A stretch of DNA of 56,288 nucleotides from Flavobacterium sp. (GCF_024305175.1 NZ_JAMWYY010000017.1:1-56288), one strand, 5' to 3'; positions 45,841 to 55,850 are shown, numbered from the stretch's first letter. Numbers and translations are program-made. The notes: generated by a model not told the origin, from the letters alone.

Positions 45841-47919
45841 ATGCCTTTACGTATTTTATTTGCTATCCTGCTCCTGTTCAGCGTACGCTTATCGGCACAG
45901 CAGGACACCATCAATACCACAAAACAGCTTAAGGAAGTAAGCATAAGCAGCTATCACATTAACGACAGCCTGCTTAACGCCCCAGCTGCCATAAGCATCC
46001 TTACGGCAGCAGATTTGCAGCGCAACGACAACACCAATATAGCTTATGCACTTAACACCTTGCCGGGAGTGTATATGCAATCGGGCGGCATAAATACCAA
46101 CCGCATCAGTATTCGGGGCATTGGGGCACGAACGCCATACGGCACCAATAAAATAAGGGCTTTTTACGGCAGTATACCGCTAACATCGGGCGACAGCGAA
46201 ACTACTATAGAAGATATAGATGTAGAGATTATCGGCAAAACAGAGGTAATCAAAGGGCCACTTTCGAGTATTTACGGTGCAGGGCTCGGCGGTGCCATAA
46301 TACTTTCGCCAAACTATACAAGCGGGGAAGGGCACAACGCATCTGTCAGTACCACTACAGGTTCTTTCGGGCTGATTAAAAACACCATACGCTATGGCTA
46401 TGCCACACAAAAAGGGAATCTTAATATCAGCTATCACAAACTTGAAAATGACGGCTGGCGCAGCAACAGCGCCTATAACCGCGAAGGCATTACCCTTGCC
46501 GGGGAAGTTTTTAAAAGTGAGAAAGGCAGCCTTACCTATTTTGGCAATTACACTTATCTGAAAGCCTATATACCGAGTTCTGTTGACAGGGAAACATTTG
46601 AGGATAATCCGCGAAATGCAGCCTTTACCTGGAATGCCGCCAAAGGCTACGAACAGTATGACAGCTGGCTGGCTGGGCTTGCCTACAACTGGCAGCTAAC
46701 GGATTGGCTGCAAAATGCTACATCAGTCTTTTTGAACATCAAAGAGAATTATGAACCACGCCCATTTGATATACTCACGCAGGACACGAAAGGCTACGGG
46801 GCACGCACGCAGTTTACGGGTAATATCCCGTTAAATGAAACTAAAATTACATGGCTTGCCGGGATGGAGTACTTTAAAGATGGTTTTACAGGCGGCACCT
46901 TTGCCAACCTCTATGAGCAGAATAACGGCAACGGCAGCCTGCAGGGCGAACGCCTTACCGGCACCGGGCAGGACAGGCAGTTTATAAACATTTTTGCACA
47001 GGCACGCATACCACTTGTAAAAAAACTGGAGTTACAGGCAGGCGTCAATTACAATAAAACACAGTTTGAGCTCGAGAATACTTTTTCTGCTGAAACTTCA
47101 GGCACACAGAATTACAGCTATAACGGAATATGGTCGCCACACGTGTCCTTACAGTATAAGCCTGCAAAGCTGCAAACGCTATACTTTTCGGCAAGCAAGG
47201 GCTTTTCTATGCCTGCCATAGAAGAAACACTTACGCCTGAAGGCACGATAAACCCTGACATTAAACCCGAAAGCGGCTATAACTTTGAAGCGGGCGGAAA
47301 GTTTTACCTGGCGGGAGAAAAGCTATATGCTGAAGTCACGGCTTATACCATGAGAGTTAACGACCTGCTTGTTGCACAGCGTGTTGACGATGACAGGTAT
47401 GTAGGCATAAATGCGGGTGAAACACTACATCAGGGTATAGAGTTGGCTATAAACTATTATTGGCGGTTTAATGGCAATTACACCATACAGCCTTATGTGG
47501 CAGCCTCTTTGGGCAATTATGAGTTCAAAGAGTTTATTAATAACGACATCAACTACAGCGGAAACAACCTTACAGGCGTACCCGATAACAAAATAAATGC
47601 TGGGTTTACCGCCACTGCACCATTTGGGGTTTACCTTTCGGCAGATTATTATTTTACCGATAAAATACCGCTTAACGATGCCAACAGCCTGTATGCTGAC
47701 AGCTACAGCCTGCTCAATGTCAAAGCCGGTTACCGCACAGTATTATTTAAGAATCTGTCAGCGCATTTTTCGGCGGGAGTAAACAATATTACTAATACGC
47801 ATTATGCTGCTATGGTGTTGGTAAACGCAACAGGCTTTGGGGGTGCGGCGCCACGCTACTACTACCCCGGCCTACCCGTTAATTATTACGGCAACCTGTC
47901 AGTAAATTATTCGTTCTGA
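45841..47919 (+). CDS. TonB-dependent outer-membrane receptor
   Basis: 692 residues: signal peptide ending LSAQ (residues 1-19), a short TonB-box-like segment (LKEVSISSY), plug domain to about 160 (ISIRGIGARTPYG, VEVIKGPLSSIYGAGLGGAIIL style blocks), then a 22-strand barrel ending in VNYSF. There is no CarboxypepD_reg-like N-terminal domain and no SusD gene follows, so it is not of the SusC type; it resembles siderophore or cofactor receptors. Substrate unknown; the neighbouring PQQ-type dehydrogenase makes PQQ one candidate. Confidence 0.94.
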   Translation: MPLRILFAILLLFSVRLSAQQDTINTTKQLKEVSISSYHINDSLLNAPAAISILTAADLQRNDNTNIAYALNTLPGVYMQSGGINTNRISIRGIGARTPYGTNKIRAFYGSIPLTSGDSETTIEDIDVEIIGKTEVIKGPLSSIYGAGLGGAIILSPNYTSGEGHNASVSTTTGSFGLIKNTIRYGYATQKGNLNISYHKLENDGWRSNSAYNREGITLAGEVFKSEKGSLTYFGNYTYLKAYIPSSVDRETFEDNPRNAAFTWNAAKGYEQYDSWLAGLAYNWQLTDWLQNATSVFLNIKENYEPRPFDILTQDTKGYGARTQFTGNIPLNETKITWLAGMEYFKDGFTGGTFANLYEQNNGNGSLQGERLTGTGQDRQFINIFAQARIPLVKKLELQAGVNYNKTQFELENTFSAETSGTQNYSYNGIWSPHVSLQYKPAKLQTLYFSASKGFSMPAIEETLTPEGTINPDIKPESGYNFEAGGKFYLAGEKLYAEVTAYTMRVNDLLVAQRVDDDRYVGINAGETLHQGIELAINYYWRFNGNYTIQPYVAASLGNYEFKEFINNDINYSGNNLTGVPDNKINAGFTATAPFGVYLSADYYFTDKIPLNDANSLYADSYSLLNVKAGYRTVLFKNLSAHFSAGVNNITNTHYAAMVLVNATGFGGAAPRYYYPGLPVNYYGNLSVNYSF

Positions 47920-47951
47920 TTTTATACATTCGGGAAAGCAGACCAAACAGC

Positions 47952-48506
47952 ATGAACAGTATATTTTACAACAGGGTTGCAGCAAGCACGGCACACCGCG
48001 CCATAAGGGACGAACTTTCGGGCATGGTGTTGCAGGACACTACGCTCCTGCCCTGCCTCATGGAAATTGTTTTAAATACCGAAGACAAAAACCACCATAA
48101 AGCCTGCTGGATAGCCGAGCTTGTTTTTGAAGCAAACCTGCAACTGCTGGAGCCGTACCTGAGTGATTTTTGCAAAACGCTGAACCATTACAGGCACGAA
48201 GGCGCAATACGGTCGGTTTCCAAAATATGCCTGTTTGCTGCCGGCTTCAACCAAAAAACGCCCGGCTTTCTTACTGCAATACAACTACAGCAGGTAACCG
48301 AAGCCTGTTTTGACTGGCTTATAGACCCTGAGGGAAAGGTCGCGGCAAAGGCTTATGCGATACGGGCTTTATACGTTATCGGCAAGAAACAGGAGTGGAT
48401 TTACCCGGAGCTTGCGCAAATATTCGCGCAGGACTTTCCGCAGAACACTGCCGCATATAAAAGTGCCGCAAAAGATATACTGCGTAAAATAGCCAACCAT
48501 TCCTAA
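47952..48506 (+). CDS. HEAT-like helical protein of unknown function
   Basis: A 184-residue all-helical, cytoplasmic protein that I cannot assign to an enzyme. Paired helices such as KACWIAELVFEANLQLLEPYL and VAAKAYAIRALYVIGKK look like HEAT-type repeats. Homologues in Flavobacteria sometimes carry the name adenylosuccinate lyase, which this short sequence does not support. It starts 32 bases after the receptor gene, likely on the same transcript, and ends one base from the convergent MFS gene. Confidence 0.8.
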   Translation: MNSIFYNRVAASTAHRAIRDELSGMVLQDTTLLPCLMEIVLNTEDKNHHKACWIAELVFEANLQLLEPYLSDFCKTLNHYRHEGAIRSVSKICLFAAGFNQKTPGFLTAIQLQQVTEACFDWLIDPEGKVAAKAYAIRALYVIGKKQEWIYPELAQIFAQDFPQNTAAYKSAAKDILRKIANHS

Positions 48507-48507
48507 T

Positions 48508-49785
48508 TTATTTTTCTTCCTCTTCTTCGTATTTAAAATTGCGCAGTTGCGGTGCACTGAAAAAAGTAACGGCAACCACCCCGAGCGTAAGGCAGCCTCC
48601 TACCACTACCGCACGCACTGTACCGAGCCAGTGTGCCATTACGCCGCTTTCAAAATCGCCCAGTTCGTTAGACGAGCTCACGAATATAGTGTTTACCGAT
48701 GCCACCCTGCCCCGCATATGATCGGGTGTTACAAGTTGTAAAATGGTGCTGCGCACTACTACGCTCACAGCATCAAACATACCCGAGCAAAGAAGCATAA
48801 AAAAAGACAGTATAAAATTGGTTGAGATACCAAATATGATAATAGACAGTGCAAAGCCTGTTACTGCCAGAAAAAGCTTTCTGCCTGGATTGGTTTTAAG
48901 CGGCAGGAAAGCCAGCACGCTCATGGTTATTATGGCGCCTACACCCGGTGCTGCGCGCAATATACCAAAGCCCACCTCATCTACATGCAGTATCTCTTTC
49001 TGGTAAACGGGTAAAAGTGCTACTGCGCCACCAAACAGCACCGAGAACATATCCAGAAGTTGTGCCCCAAGCAGAGCAGGGGTTTTTACCACAAAACGAA
49101 TGCCCTGTGTGAGGCTTTGCAATATGGGTTCTTTTTCTTTTTTTAGTATGGGTTTTACAGATATGGACAATATAGGCACAAGCATTAGCACCTCTACAAT
49201 CAGCACCGCGAGCATACCTGTAGATACACCGTTAACAGCTATAAGTATACCGGCAGCAAGCGGGCCTACAACAGCGCCCAGTTGCCAGCCCATACTGCTC
49301 CAGCTTGTGGCGTTTGCGTAGTGCTTGCGGGGAACAATAAGCCCGAACAGCGAAAAGACGGAAGGCCCCATAAAAGAACGGATGATACCTCCGCAAAACA
49401 CTAAAAAGTAAATAAGGTACAGCGTATTGGAAAGCCCTAATGAACCCAACGCATAAGGTGTTGTAAGCAGGAACAGGCTAAGCCCAAGTAATATATATGC
49501 CGAAATACAAAATAAAACCATTTTACGTTTTTCGGCAAGGTCAACATAATGCCCTGCAAAAAGCGAGCAGCCTATTGCGGGTATAACCTCCGCAAGACCT
49601 ACCAGGCCTAACGCAAGTTTATCGTTTGTAAGGTGGTAAACCCAATAAAAGATAATAGTTATCTGCATGTTCAGGGCAAAAATGAGCCCGAAACGTATAG
49701 TGAGAAACGAAAGGAATTCACGGATTTTAAGTACGGGGTTCTTTTTAAAGAAGCCCCTGCCGCCTTCATCTTCGTTATTTTCCAT
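48508..49785 (-). CDS. MFS transporter
   Basis: A 425-residue membrane protein with about 12 hydrophobic segments and the MFS loop motif GHYVDLAEKRKMV between segments 2 and 3. It resembles the enterobactin-exporter (EntS)/MFS_3 type. Substrate unknown. A -7 box lies 20 bases upstream. It is convergent with the HEAT-like gene. Confidence 0.92.
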   Translation of the reverse strand: MENNEDEGGRGFFKKNPVLKIREFLSFLTIRFGLIFALNMQITIIFYWVYHLTNDKLALGLVGLAEVIPAIGCSLFAGHYVDLAEKRKMVLFCISAYILLGLSLFLLTTPYALGSLGLSNTLYLIYFLVFCGGIIRSFMGPSVFSLFGLIVPRKHYANATSWSSMGWQLGAVVGPLAAGILIAVNGVSTGMLAVLIVEVLMLVPILSISVKPILKKEKEPILQSLTQGIRFVVKTPALLGAQLLDMFSVLFGGAVALLPVYQKEILHVDEVGFGILRAAPGVGAIITMSVLAFLPLKTNPGRKLFLAVTGFALSIIIFGISTNFILSFFMLLCSGMFDAVSVVVRSTILQLVTPDHMRGRVASVNTIFVSSSNELGDFESGVMAHWLGTVRAVVVGGCLTLGVVAVTFFSAPQLRNFKYEEEEEK

Positions 49786-49804
49786 AGCCGCTTGTTATTT
49801 GCGG

Positions 49805-49812
49805 CAAATATA
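49805..49812 (-). promoter_or_regulatory. -7 box for the MFS transporter
   Basis: Minus-strand TATATTTG matches TAnnTTTG, 20 bases before the start at 49785. Confidence 0.45.
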
Positions 49813-49910
49813 CAACAGCAGGCATTGAACGCAGAGGTACACAATTATATTTTTGAAAATCTGTACTGAAGATTTTTAGTATTTTAGCGTTACAAGCTAA
49901 CTAAAATTTT

Positions 49911-50308
49911 ATGAAACTGAATCTCTTAACCGTTTTTGCGTTCACTTGTGTTTCTACTTTTGGACAGGCTCCCGAACAAAAAACAGATAATACTCTATTG
50001 AAGCGATAAGGTATTATGAGCAAAACCCTAGCCCCGATTGTTATAAAATACAATTCAGTATTTACAGAACCAATGTATATGGTACACGATGGCTTACACA
50101 TGCCGCAAAAATAATGTTAGGCGACTGCACTGAATGTATTGGTGAATATTTTTACAGCAGGGACTATGGTTTCAGGGATTGCATTATAAAGGACGATAAG
50201 ATAATGGACAGACCTTTTTTAGACTTCTTTAGAGAACATCCCGAAATGCTGCCGCAGTACGCTACGGAAAGAAGCGAAATCCTCAAAAAACTGAATAAAA
50301 AAAACTAA
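49911..50308 (+). pseudogene. Small secreted protein gene broken by a frameshift
   Basis: The ATG at 49911 starts a good signal peptide (MKLNLLTVFAFTCVSTFGQ) but the frame stops after 32 codons (TAA at 50007-50009). The adjacent frame, open from about 49990, carries on with SIEAIRYYEQNPSPDCYK and runs to a TAA at 50306-50308, giving four Cys (including CTEC). One missing base near 49996-50003 would join the two into a protein of about 132 residues. This may be a real mutation or a sequencing error. I do not recognise the family. The 3' end abuts the stop of the GH130-like gene with no gap. Confidence 0.75.
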
Positions 50309-51805
50309 CTACCCACCACTTGTCAGCCTATCGAGTAAAGTTTTAAGGTTAACGGTAACAAACCCTGAACTGTGGTCTGACAATCCGTAAGGTATAATAA
50401 GCTCATCATTATGTATTATTGAGCCACAAGAATACACCACGTTAGGTACATAACCTTCACGCTCGTCAGGGTTAGGTACAATAAGCGGGTCTTTAAGCCT
50501 GCCAATTTCTTTTTCAGGATTATTAATATCAAGTAATGAAGCGCCTATGCTGTAACGCCGCATAGGGCCAACCGCATGTGTAATAACCAGCCACCCGGAT
50601 TCGGTTTCTATTGGCGAACCGCAATTGCCTATCTGCACCAACTCCCAGGAATATTCAGGCGATTGTATTTTTATCGGTTCATCCCATTCATTAATATTAT
50701 CACTATACATCAGGTAATTGTTCCAGCCATCTATCCTCGACAGCATTGCATATTTGCCGTTTATCTTGCGCGGAAAGAGCGCCAAGTTTTTGTTACGGGC
50801 ACCTTCGCCATGCAACGGGCTTGTTTTAAACTCATAAAAGTCGGTGGTCTTTAAAAGCTTGGGCATTATGTGCACGCCATCATAGGCAGTGTAGGTGGCA
50901 TAATATATAATACGGCCGTTATCATCTGTAAAACGTACAAAACGTGCATCTTCAATACCTTTAATCTCAAAATCAGAGATTGGGAAAATTACGCGGTCGC
51001 TTATATCGGTATCTTTAGAAAAGGAAATACGGCGGTAACTATCAGACAGCGAGAGTATCATGTTATACTGGCGTATAATTTTAGGGTCTTTAGTATCCTG
51101 CTTTACCTCCATTATAAGTGCTTTGAGCTGATCATAATCAAAACGGTCACCCAGCCTTTTATCAACAATATCCAAAAACTCCCCGTTTATATCTTCCTCT
51201 TTGGCTTTGCGTAAAAACTGGCGTTTATGGTAAATAAGATTGTGTATTTTTTCAGCTTCATCAATATAATTGCCTGCGGGTGTAACCGTAATATTGTTCT
51301 GCCTGTCTATGATTGCCCTGCGGAAAACCACCGAAGATACATGGCCTTCGCCTACAGCCCTGAAACTGATAATTACCCTTAGCTGCCCTTCTTCAAGGTT
51401 AGTCTGGTCCGGGTCTGCCACTATAGAAGGATTAAAAAATGCCGCCGATTCTATAGAATATTCGTGTGTAAAGTAAGCGCCAATCAACAGCTTTGTATAT
51501 TCGTCGAGTGTCTCATAGTCGGCTCCCGCCCTCTCAATATCAACCCTTACGCGTTCGCAGTGGCGCAGCAGCTTTTTGGTAATACTGCGGTGGCGCTTAG
51601 AGAAATCCTGAAGCAGTGGAGACACAAGCCCGAACACCCGCTCCCTGTCCATTGCCAGTATTTTTTTTATGAGTTCCACGGCGCGTTCTTCGCCATTAAA
51701 AAAGAAACGTGCAATAACCCTTTTGGTGTCGGGGTACACTTTAACGGGCTTTCGTTCTACAGATAATCTCATACTCAGGTTTTTTGGCATAAAAGTATTA
51801 ATCAT
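50309..51805 (-). CDS. GH130-like glycosidase/phosphorylase
   Basis: Up to 498 residues; Met at 51790 or 51772 (MRLSVERKPVKVYP) may be the real start. The C-terminal two thirds form a five-bladed propeller with GH130-type markers: GIEDARFVRF, a PLHGEGARNKNLALFPRKING block, NCGSPIETESGWLVITHAVG and YSCGSIIHNDELIIPYG. The helical N-terminal extension (about 1-110) matches the long subgroup found in Bacteroidota. Family members phosphorolyse or hydrolyse beta-mannosides; the exact substrate is not readable here. It has no signal peptide and is a lone gene divergent from purK. Confidence 0.87.
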   Translation of the reverse strand: MINTFMPKNLSMRLSVERKPVKVYPDTKRVIARFFFNGEERAVELIKKILAMDRERVFGLVSPLLQDFSKRHRSITKKLLRHCERVRVDIERAGADYETLDEYTKLLIGAYFTHEYSIESAAFFNPSIVADPDQTNLEEGQLRVIISFRAVGEGHVSSVVFRRAIIDRQNNITVTPAGNYIDEAEKIHNLIYHKRQFLRKAKEEDINGEFLDIVDKRLGDRFDYDQLKALIMEVKQDTKDPKIIRQYNMILSLSDSYRRISFSKDTDISDRVIFPISDFEIKGIEDARFVRFTDDNGRIIYYATYTAYDGVHIMPKLLKTTDFYEFKTSPLHGEGARNKNLALFPRKINGKYAMLSRIDGWNNYLMYSDNINEWDEPIKIQSPEYSWELVQIGNCGSPIETESGWLVITHAVGPMRRYSIGASLLDINNPEKEIGRLKDPLIVPNPDEREGYVPNVVYSCGSIIHNDELIIPYGLSDHSSGFVTVNLKTLLDRLTSGG

Positions 51806-51946
51806 ACCAAATTACAATTAATATCAGGAAAATTCACAGAGCTAAATGCTAAAGTTTAGTAAAAATACTACAGCTATCAGAAAAGGCACGCCTATCTAAC
51901 TGTAACAATTACCAAGATTTTAATAGTTAATTTTTGCAGCATTAAG

Positions 51947-51954
51947 TATCTTTG
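51947..51954 (+). promoter_or_regulatory. -7 box for purK
   Basis: TATCTTTG, an excellent match, 24 bases before the purK ATG. A TTTG at 51933-51936 is too close to serve as the -33 element. Confidence 0.55.
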
Positions 51955-51977
51955 GCGTTGCAAATTACAACACAACA

Positions 51978-53153
51978 ATGAACTACTTTTCTTCAGATTT
52001 TAAACTCGGAATTTTAGGCGGGGGGCAGCTCGGGAAGATGCTGCTTACCGAAACCCGCAAGTTTGATATACAAACCTATGTGCTGGACCCAAGTGATGAG
52101 GCACCCTGCAAAATTGGCTGTAACCATTTTGTGAAAGGCAGCCTTACTGACTTTGACACAGTGTATAACTTTGGCAGGCAGGTAGATGTACTTACTATAG
52201 AAATTGAGCACGTTAATGTAGAAGCCCTTGAAAAACTGGAGGCTGAAGGCGTTAAAGTTTACCCAAGCCCTGCCACACTAAAACTGATTAAAAACAAAGG
52301 CGGACAAAAAGATTTTTATGCCGCCAACAATATACCCACTGCCGATTACAGGCGTTTTGAAAATATAAATAACCTAAAAGTAGCAGTAGATAATGGCGAA
52401 ATTGCCATGCCTTTTGTGTGGAAAAGCACCGAAGGTGGTTATGACGGGAACGGCGTTAAGGTTATACGGTCGGCAGAAAGTTTTGAAGGACTGCCGGATG
52501 TGCAGTGCATAGCTGAAGTTATGGTGCCGTTTATGTATGAACTGGCGGTAATAGTAGCGCGCAGCCCAAAAGGCAAGGTAGCTACTTACCCGGTGGTAGA
52601 AATGGAATTTCACCCTGAAGCCAACCAGGTAGAGTATGTTATATGCCCGGCACGCATACCGGATGCAGTTGCTGAAAAAGCACAGGAAATAGCACTACAG
52701 GTATCAGAAGCATTTGGGCACGTGGGGCTTTTAGCGGTAGAAATGTTTTGCACCGAAGATGAGCAGGTACTGGTTAATGAAGTTGCGCCGAGGCCTCATA
52801 ACAGCGGGCATTATTCTATAGAGGCTAGCTATACTTCTCAGTTTGAGCAGCACCTAAGGGCAATACTGAATCTGCCATTGGGCAATACCGGCAGCAAAGC
52901 CGCGGGTATAATGGTAAACCTTGTAGGCGCAGAAGGTTATATTGGTGATGTAAAATATAAGGGAATGAAGAAAATCCTTAAAATGGATGGCGTTACCCCG
53001 CATATTTACGGCAAGAAACAAACAAGGCCATTCCGTAAAATGGGACACGTAACCATTGTGCATAAAGACATAAGCCAGGCACGTGATATTGCAGAAAAAG
53101 TTAAGGACACCATTAAGGTAATCAGCGTGCCTACGCAGGAGTGGGATAAGTAG
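51978..53153 (+). CDS. purK: 5-(carboxyamino)imidazole ribonucleotide synthase
   Basis: 391 residues of the ATP-grasp family, making N5-CAIR from AIR, bicarbonate and ATP in purine synthesis. LGILGGGQLGKML at the start, FVWKSTEGGYDGNGVKV and EVAPRPHNSGHYSIEA are diagnostic. purE, which uses its product, follows after 118 bases. Confidence 0.97.
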   Translation: MNYFSSDFKLGILGGGQLGKMLLTETRKFDIQTYVLDPSDEAPCKIGCNHFVKGSLTDFDTVYNFGRQVDVLTIEIEHVNVEALEKLEAEGVKVYPSPATLKLIKNKGGQKDFYAANNIPTADYRRFENINNLKVAVDNGEIAMPFVWKSTEGGYDGNGVKVIRSAESFEGLPDVQCIAEVMVPFMYELAVIVARSPKGKVATYPVVEMEFHPEANQVEYVICPARIPDAVAEKAQEIALQVSEAFGHVGLLAVEMFCTEDEQVLVNEVAPRPHNSGHYSIEASYTSQFEQHLRAILNLPLGNTGSKAAGIMVNLVGAEGYIGDVKYKGMKKILKMDGVTPHIYGKKQTRPFRKMGHVTIVHKDISQARDIAEKVKDTIKVISVPTQEWDK

Positions 53154-53220
53154 CAATTAGGCAAAAGGCATTAGCCATTAGCTACTGGTTGATAGTTATT
53201 AAAAATAGAAAAATATAAAT

Positions 53221-53255
53221 CCTGTTTCCCCTACAGGCAAATTCCCCCTCGGGGG
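53221..53255. repeat. Short palindromic intergenic repeat before purE
   Basis: CCTGT/ACAGG (53221-53225, 53233-53237) and a C5/G5 inverted pair (53244-53255) followed by more G runs. Similar C/G-run sequences are common in flavobacterial spacers. It ends 16 bases before the purE ATG. Confidence 0.6.
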
Positions 53256-53271
53256 ATAGGGGGCTAAAAAT

Positions 53272-53760
53272 ATGAAAGTCGGAATTATAATGGGCAGTAT
53301 TTCGGATATGCCGGTAATGCAGGATGCCATCAACATATTAAAAGATTTTGGTATAGAGACAGAGGTTGATATTGTATCGGCCCACCGCACACCCGATAAG
53401 TTGTATGAATACAGCAAAGATGCCCATACAAAAGGCATATCGGTAATAATTGCCGGTGCAGGCGGCGCAGCCCACCTGCCGGGCATGGTAGCCAGTATGA
53501 GTCCGCTGCCGGTTATTGGTGTACCTGTAAAATCAAGCAACAGCATAGATGGCTGGGACAGTGTGCTTTCTATACTGCAAATGCCGGGCGGCGTGCCTGT
53601 GGCAACAGTAGCACTTAACGGAGCCAAAAATGCCGGAATACTTGCCGCACAAATACTGGGCAGCCATGACAAGCTGGTTCAGGCAAAAATCCTTGCTTAT
53701 AAGCTCAGTCTTAAAGATGCTGTGAACAAGGCATCGGAAGAAATGAAGAATAAGCAATAG
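53272..53760 (+). CDS. purE: N5-carboxyaminoimidazole ribonucleotide mutase
   Basis: 162 residues, the class I PurE that moves the carboxyl group of N5-CAIR to give [28 protein letters not shown] and [11 protein letters not shown] are diagnostic. It lies between purK and the M3 peptidase gene (28 bases downstream). Confidence 0.97.
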   Translation: MKVGIIMGSISDMPVMQDAINILKDFGIETEVDIVSAHRTPDKLYEYSKDAHTKGISVIIAGAGGAAHLPGMVASMSPLPVIGVPVKSSNSIDGWDSVLSILQMPGGVPVATVALNGAKNAGILAAQILGSHDKLVQAKILAYKLSLKDAVNKASEEMKNKQ

Positions 53761-53788
53761 TTTTCAATATAACTAAGTATAAAATTGC

Positions 53789-55816
53789 ATGAACATACTC
53801 ATACAAAAATTCAATACCAAACACGATACAGCTCCTTTCAGCCAGATAAAGAACGAAGATTACCTGCCTGCTTTTCAGGAAAGCATCGCTTCGGCAAAAG
53901 CTGAAATAGACGCCATTGTTAACAATCCTGCCGAACCTGATTTTGACAACACTATTGCTGCCTTATCATTTAGTGGCGAAATGCTCGAAAGGATATCATC
54001 TATATTCTTTAACCTGCATTCGGCAGAAACCAATGATGAGATTCAAAAGATAGCACAGGAAGTATCGCCACTGTTGTCGGAGTTTGGTAATGATGTAAGG
54101 CTGAACAAAGAATTGTTCGAAAGGGTTAAGACGGTATATGATAAACGCGCATCACTTAACCTGACGCCGGAACAGGCTACACTGCTTGAAAAAAAATATA
54201 AGGGTTTTTCACGTAACGGCGCTAACCTGCCGGAAGATAAAAAAACTAAACTTCGCGAGATAGATAAAGAGCTATCTAAGCTAAGTTTACAATTCGGTGA
54301 AAATGTACTTGCCGAAACAAATGCGTTCCAGCTGCACATAACGGATGAAAAAGACCTTGCCGGGTTGCCGGAAGGTGCTATTGAAGGCGCACGCGAAATG
54401 GCTATGACACAGGAAAAGGAAGGCTGGGTTTTTACGCTTGACTATCCGAGTTATGTACCGTTTATGACCTATGCCTATAACCGCGAACTCCGCAAGAAGA
54501 TGGCATTGGCGTTTGGCGCAAAGGGCTTTAATAAAAATGAGTTTGACAACAGCGAAATTGTTTTACAGATAGTAAAGCTACGCCACGAGCGCGCTAACCT
54601 GCTCGGTTATACATCGCATGCCGATTTTGTACTGGAGGAGCGTATGGCGGAAAGCCCGCAAAAGGTGCTTATTTTTTTAGGCGACCTGCTTGAAAAGGCT
54701 AAACCAGCCGCGCAGAAAGAGTTTGAGCAGCTTACACAATTTGCAAATGAGCTTGACGGAATTGATGTACTGCAAAAATGGGATGGGGCTTACTACTCTG
54801 AAAAGCTAAAGCAGAAGCTTTTTAACCTTGATGATGAAAAACTAAAGCCTTACTTTCAGCTTGAAAAAGTGCTGAACGGTGCTTTTACCATTGCCGGAAA
54901 GTTATACGGTATCCGATTTGAAGAAGTTCAGGATATTGATAAATACCATAAAGATGTAAGGACATATGAGGTAAAAGATGAAAAAGATGAGCTTACAGCC
55001 ATCTTTTATGCCGATTTTTTTCCGCGAAAAGGTAAGCGCAACGGCGCATGGATGACGTCTTACAAGCCACAGTATATAAAAGATGGTGTTAATGAGCGTC
55101 CGCATGTATCTATAGTGTGCAACTTTACCAAACCTACCGAAACTAAGCCATCATTACTTACCTTTAATGAGGTTACTACGCTTTTCCATGAGTTTGGACA
55201 CGCACTGCACGGCATGCTGGCTGACACGGTTTACCCGAGCCTTAGCGGTACGAGCGTGTATTGGGATTTTGTAGAACTGCCAAGCCAGGTTATGGAAAAC
55301 TGGTGCTATGAACCGGAAGCGCTGGAGCTTTTTGCGCACCACTACAAAACAGGGGAAATGATACCGATGGAGTATATAGAAAAGATTAAAGAAAGTGCAA
55401 GCTTTCAGGAAGGTATGGCAACCCTGCGCCAGTTGAGCTTTGGCCTGCTTGATATGAGCTGGCACAGCCTTGACCCCGGCAGCATAACCGATGTAAAAAC
55501 TTTTGAGCTGGAACAGTTTGCCTCAACACAGCTTTACCCGGATGTGGCAGAAAATGCCATGAGCACGGCATTCAGCCATATATTTCAGGGTGGGTACTCT
55601 TCAGGTTATTACAGCTATAAATGGGCAGAGGTACTGGATGCCGATGCGTTTGAGCTGTTTCAGGAAAAAGGTATATTTGATGCTGAAACTGCCCGTTCTT
55701 TTAAAGAGCATATTCTCTCTAAAGGCGGCACAGAGCACCCGATGGAATTATACAAGCGTTTCCGCGGGCAGGAGCCAAAACCGGATGCTTTACTGAAAAG
55801 GGCCGGGCTGTTATAG
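53789..55816 (+). CDS. M3-family metallopeptidase (Dcp/oligopeptidase A type)
   Basis: 675 residues, a zinc peptidase acting on short peptides. The zinc motif HEFGH lies at residues 467-471, with the third ligand in a following helix (YEPEALELFAHH region). The long helical N-terminal part is usual for the family. No signal peptide, so probably cytoplasmic. Dcp (removes C-terminal dipeptides) and oligopeptidase A cannot be separated with certainty by eye. It is likely cotranscribed with purE and ends at a clear terminator. Confidence 0.93.
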   Translation: MNILIQKFNTKHDTAPFSQIKNEDYLPAFQESIASAKAEIDAIVNNPAEPDFDNTIAALSFSGEMLERISSIFFNLHSAETNDEIQKIAQEVSPLLSEFGNDVRLNKELFERVKTVYDKRASLNLTPEQATLLEKKYKGFSRNGANLPEDKKTKLREIDKELSKLSLQFGENVLAETNAFQLHITDEKDLAGLPEGAIEGAREMAMTQEKEGWVFTLDYPSYVPFMTYAYNRELRKKMALAFGAKGFNKNEFDNSEIVLQIVKLRHERANLLGYTSHADFVLEERMAESPQKVLIFLGDLLEKAKPAAQKEFEQLTQFANELDGIDVLQKWDGAYYSEKLKQKLFNLDDEKLKPYFQLEKVLNGAFTIAGKLYGIRFEEVQDIDKYHKDVRTYEVKDEKDELTAIFYADFFPRKGKRNGAWMTSYKPQYIKDGVNERPHVSIVCNFTKPTETKPSLLTFNEVTTLFHEFGHALHGMLADTVYPSLSGTSVYWDFVELPSQVMENWCYEPEALELFAHHYKTGEMIPMEYIEKIKESASFQEGMATLRQLSFGLLDMSWHSLDPGSITDVKTFELEQFASTQLYPDVAENAMSTAFSHIFQGGYSSGYYSYKWAEVLDADAFELFQEKGIFDAETARSFKEHILSKGGTEHPMELYKRFRGQEPKPDALLKRAGLL

Positions 55817-55850
55817 TAGACAGCTAGATAATAGATTTAAGATAATAGAT

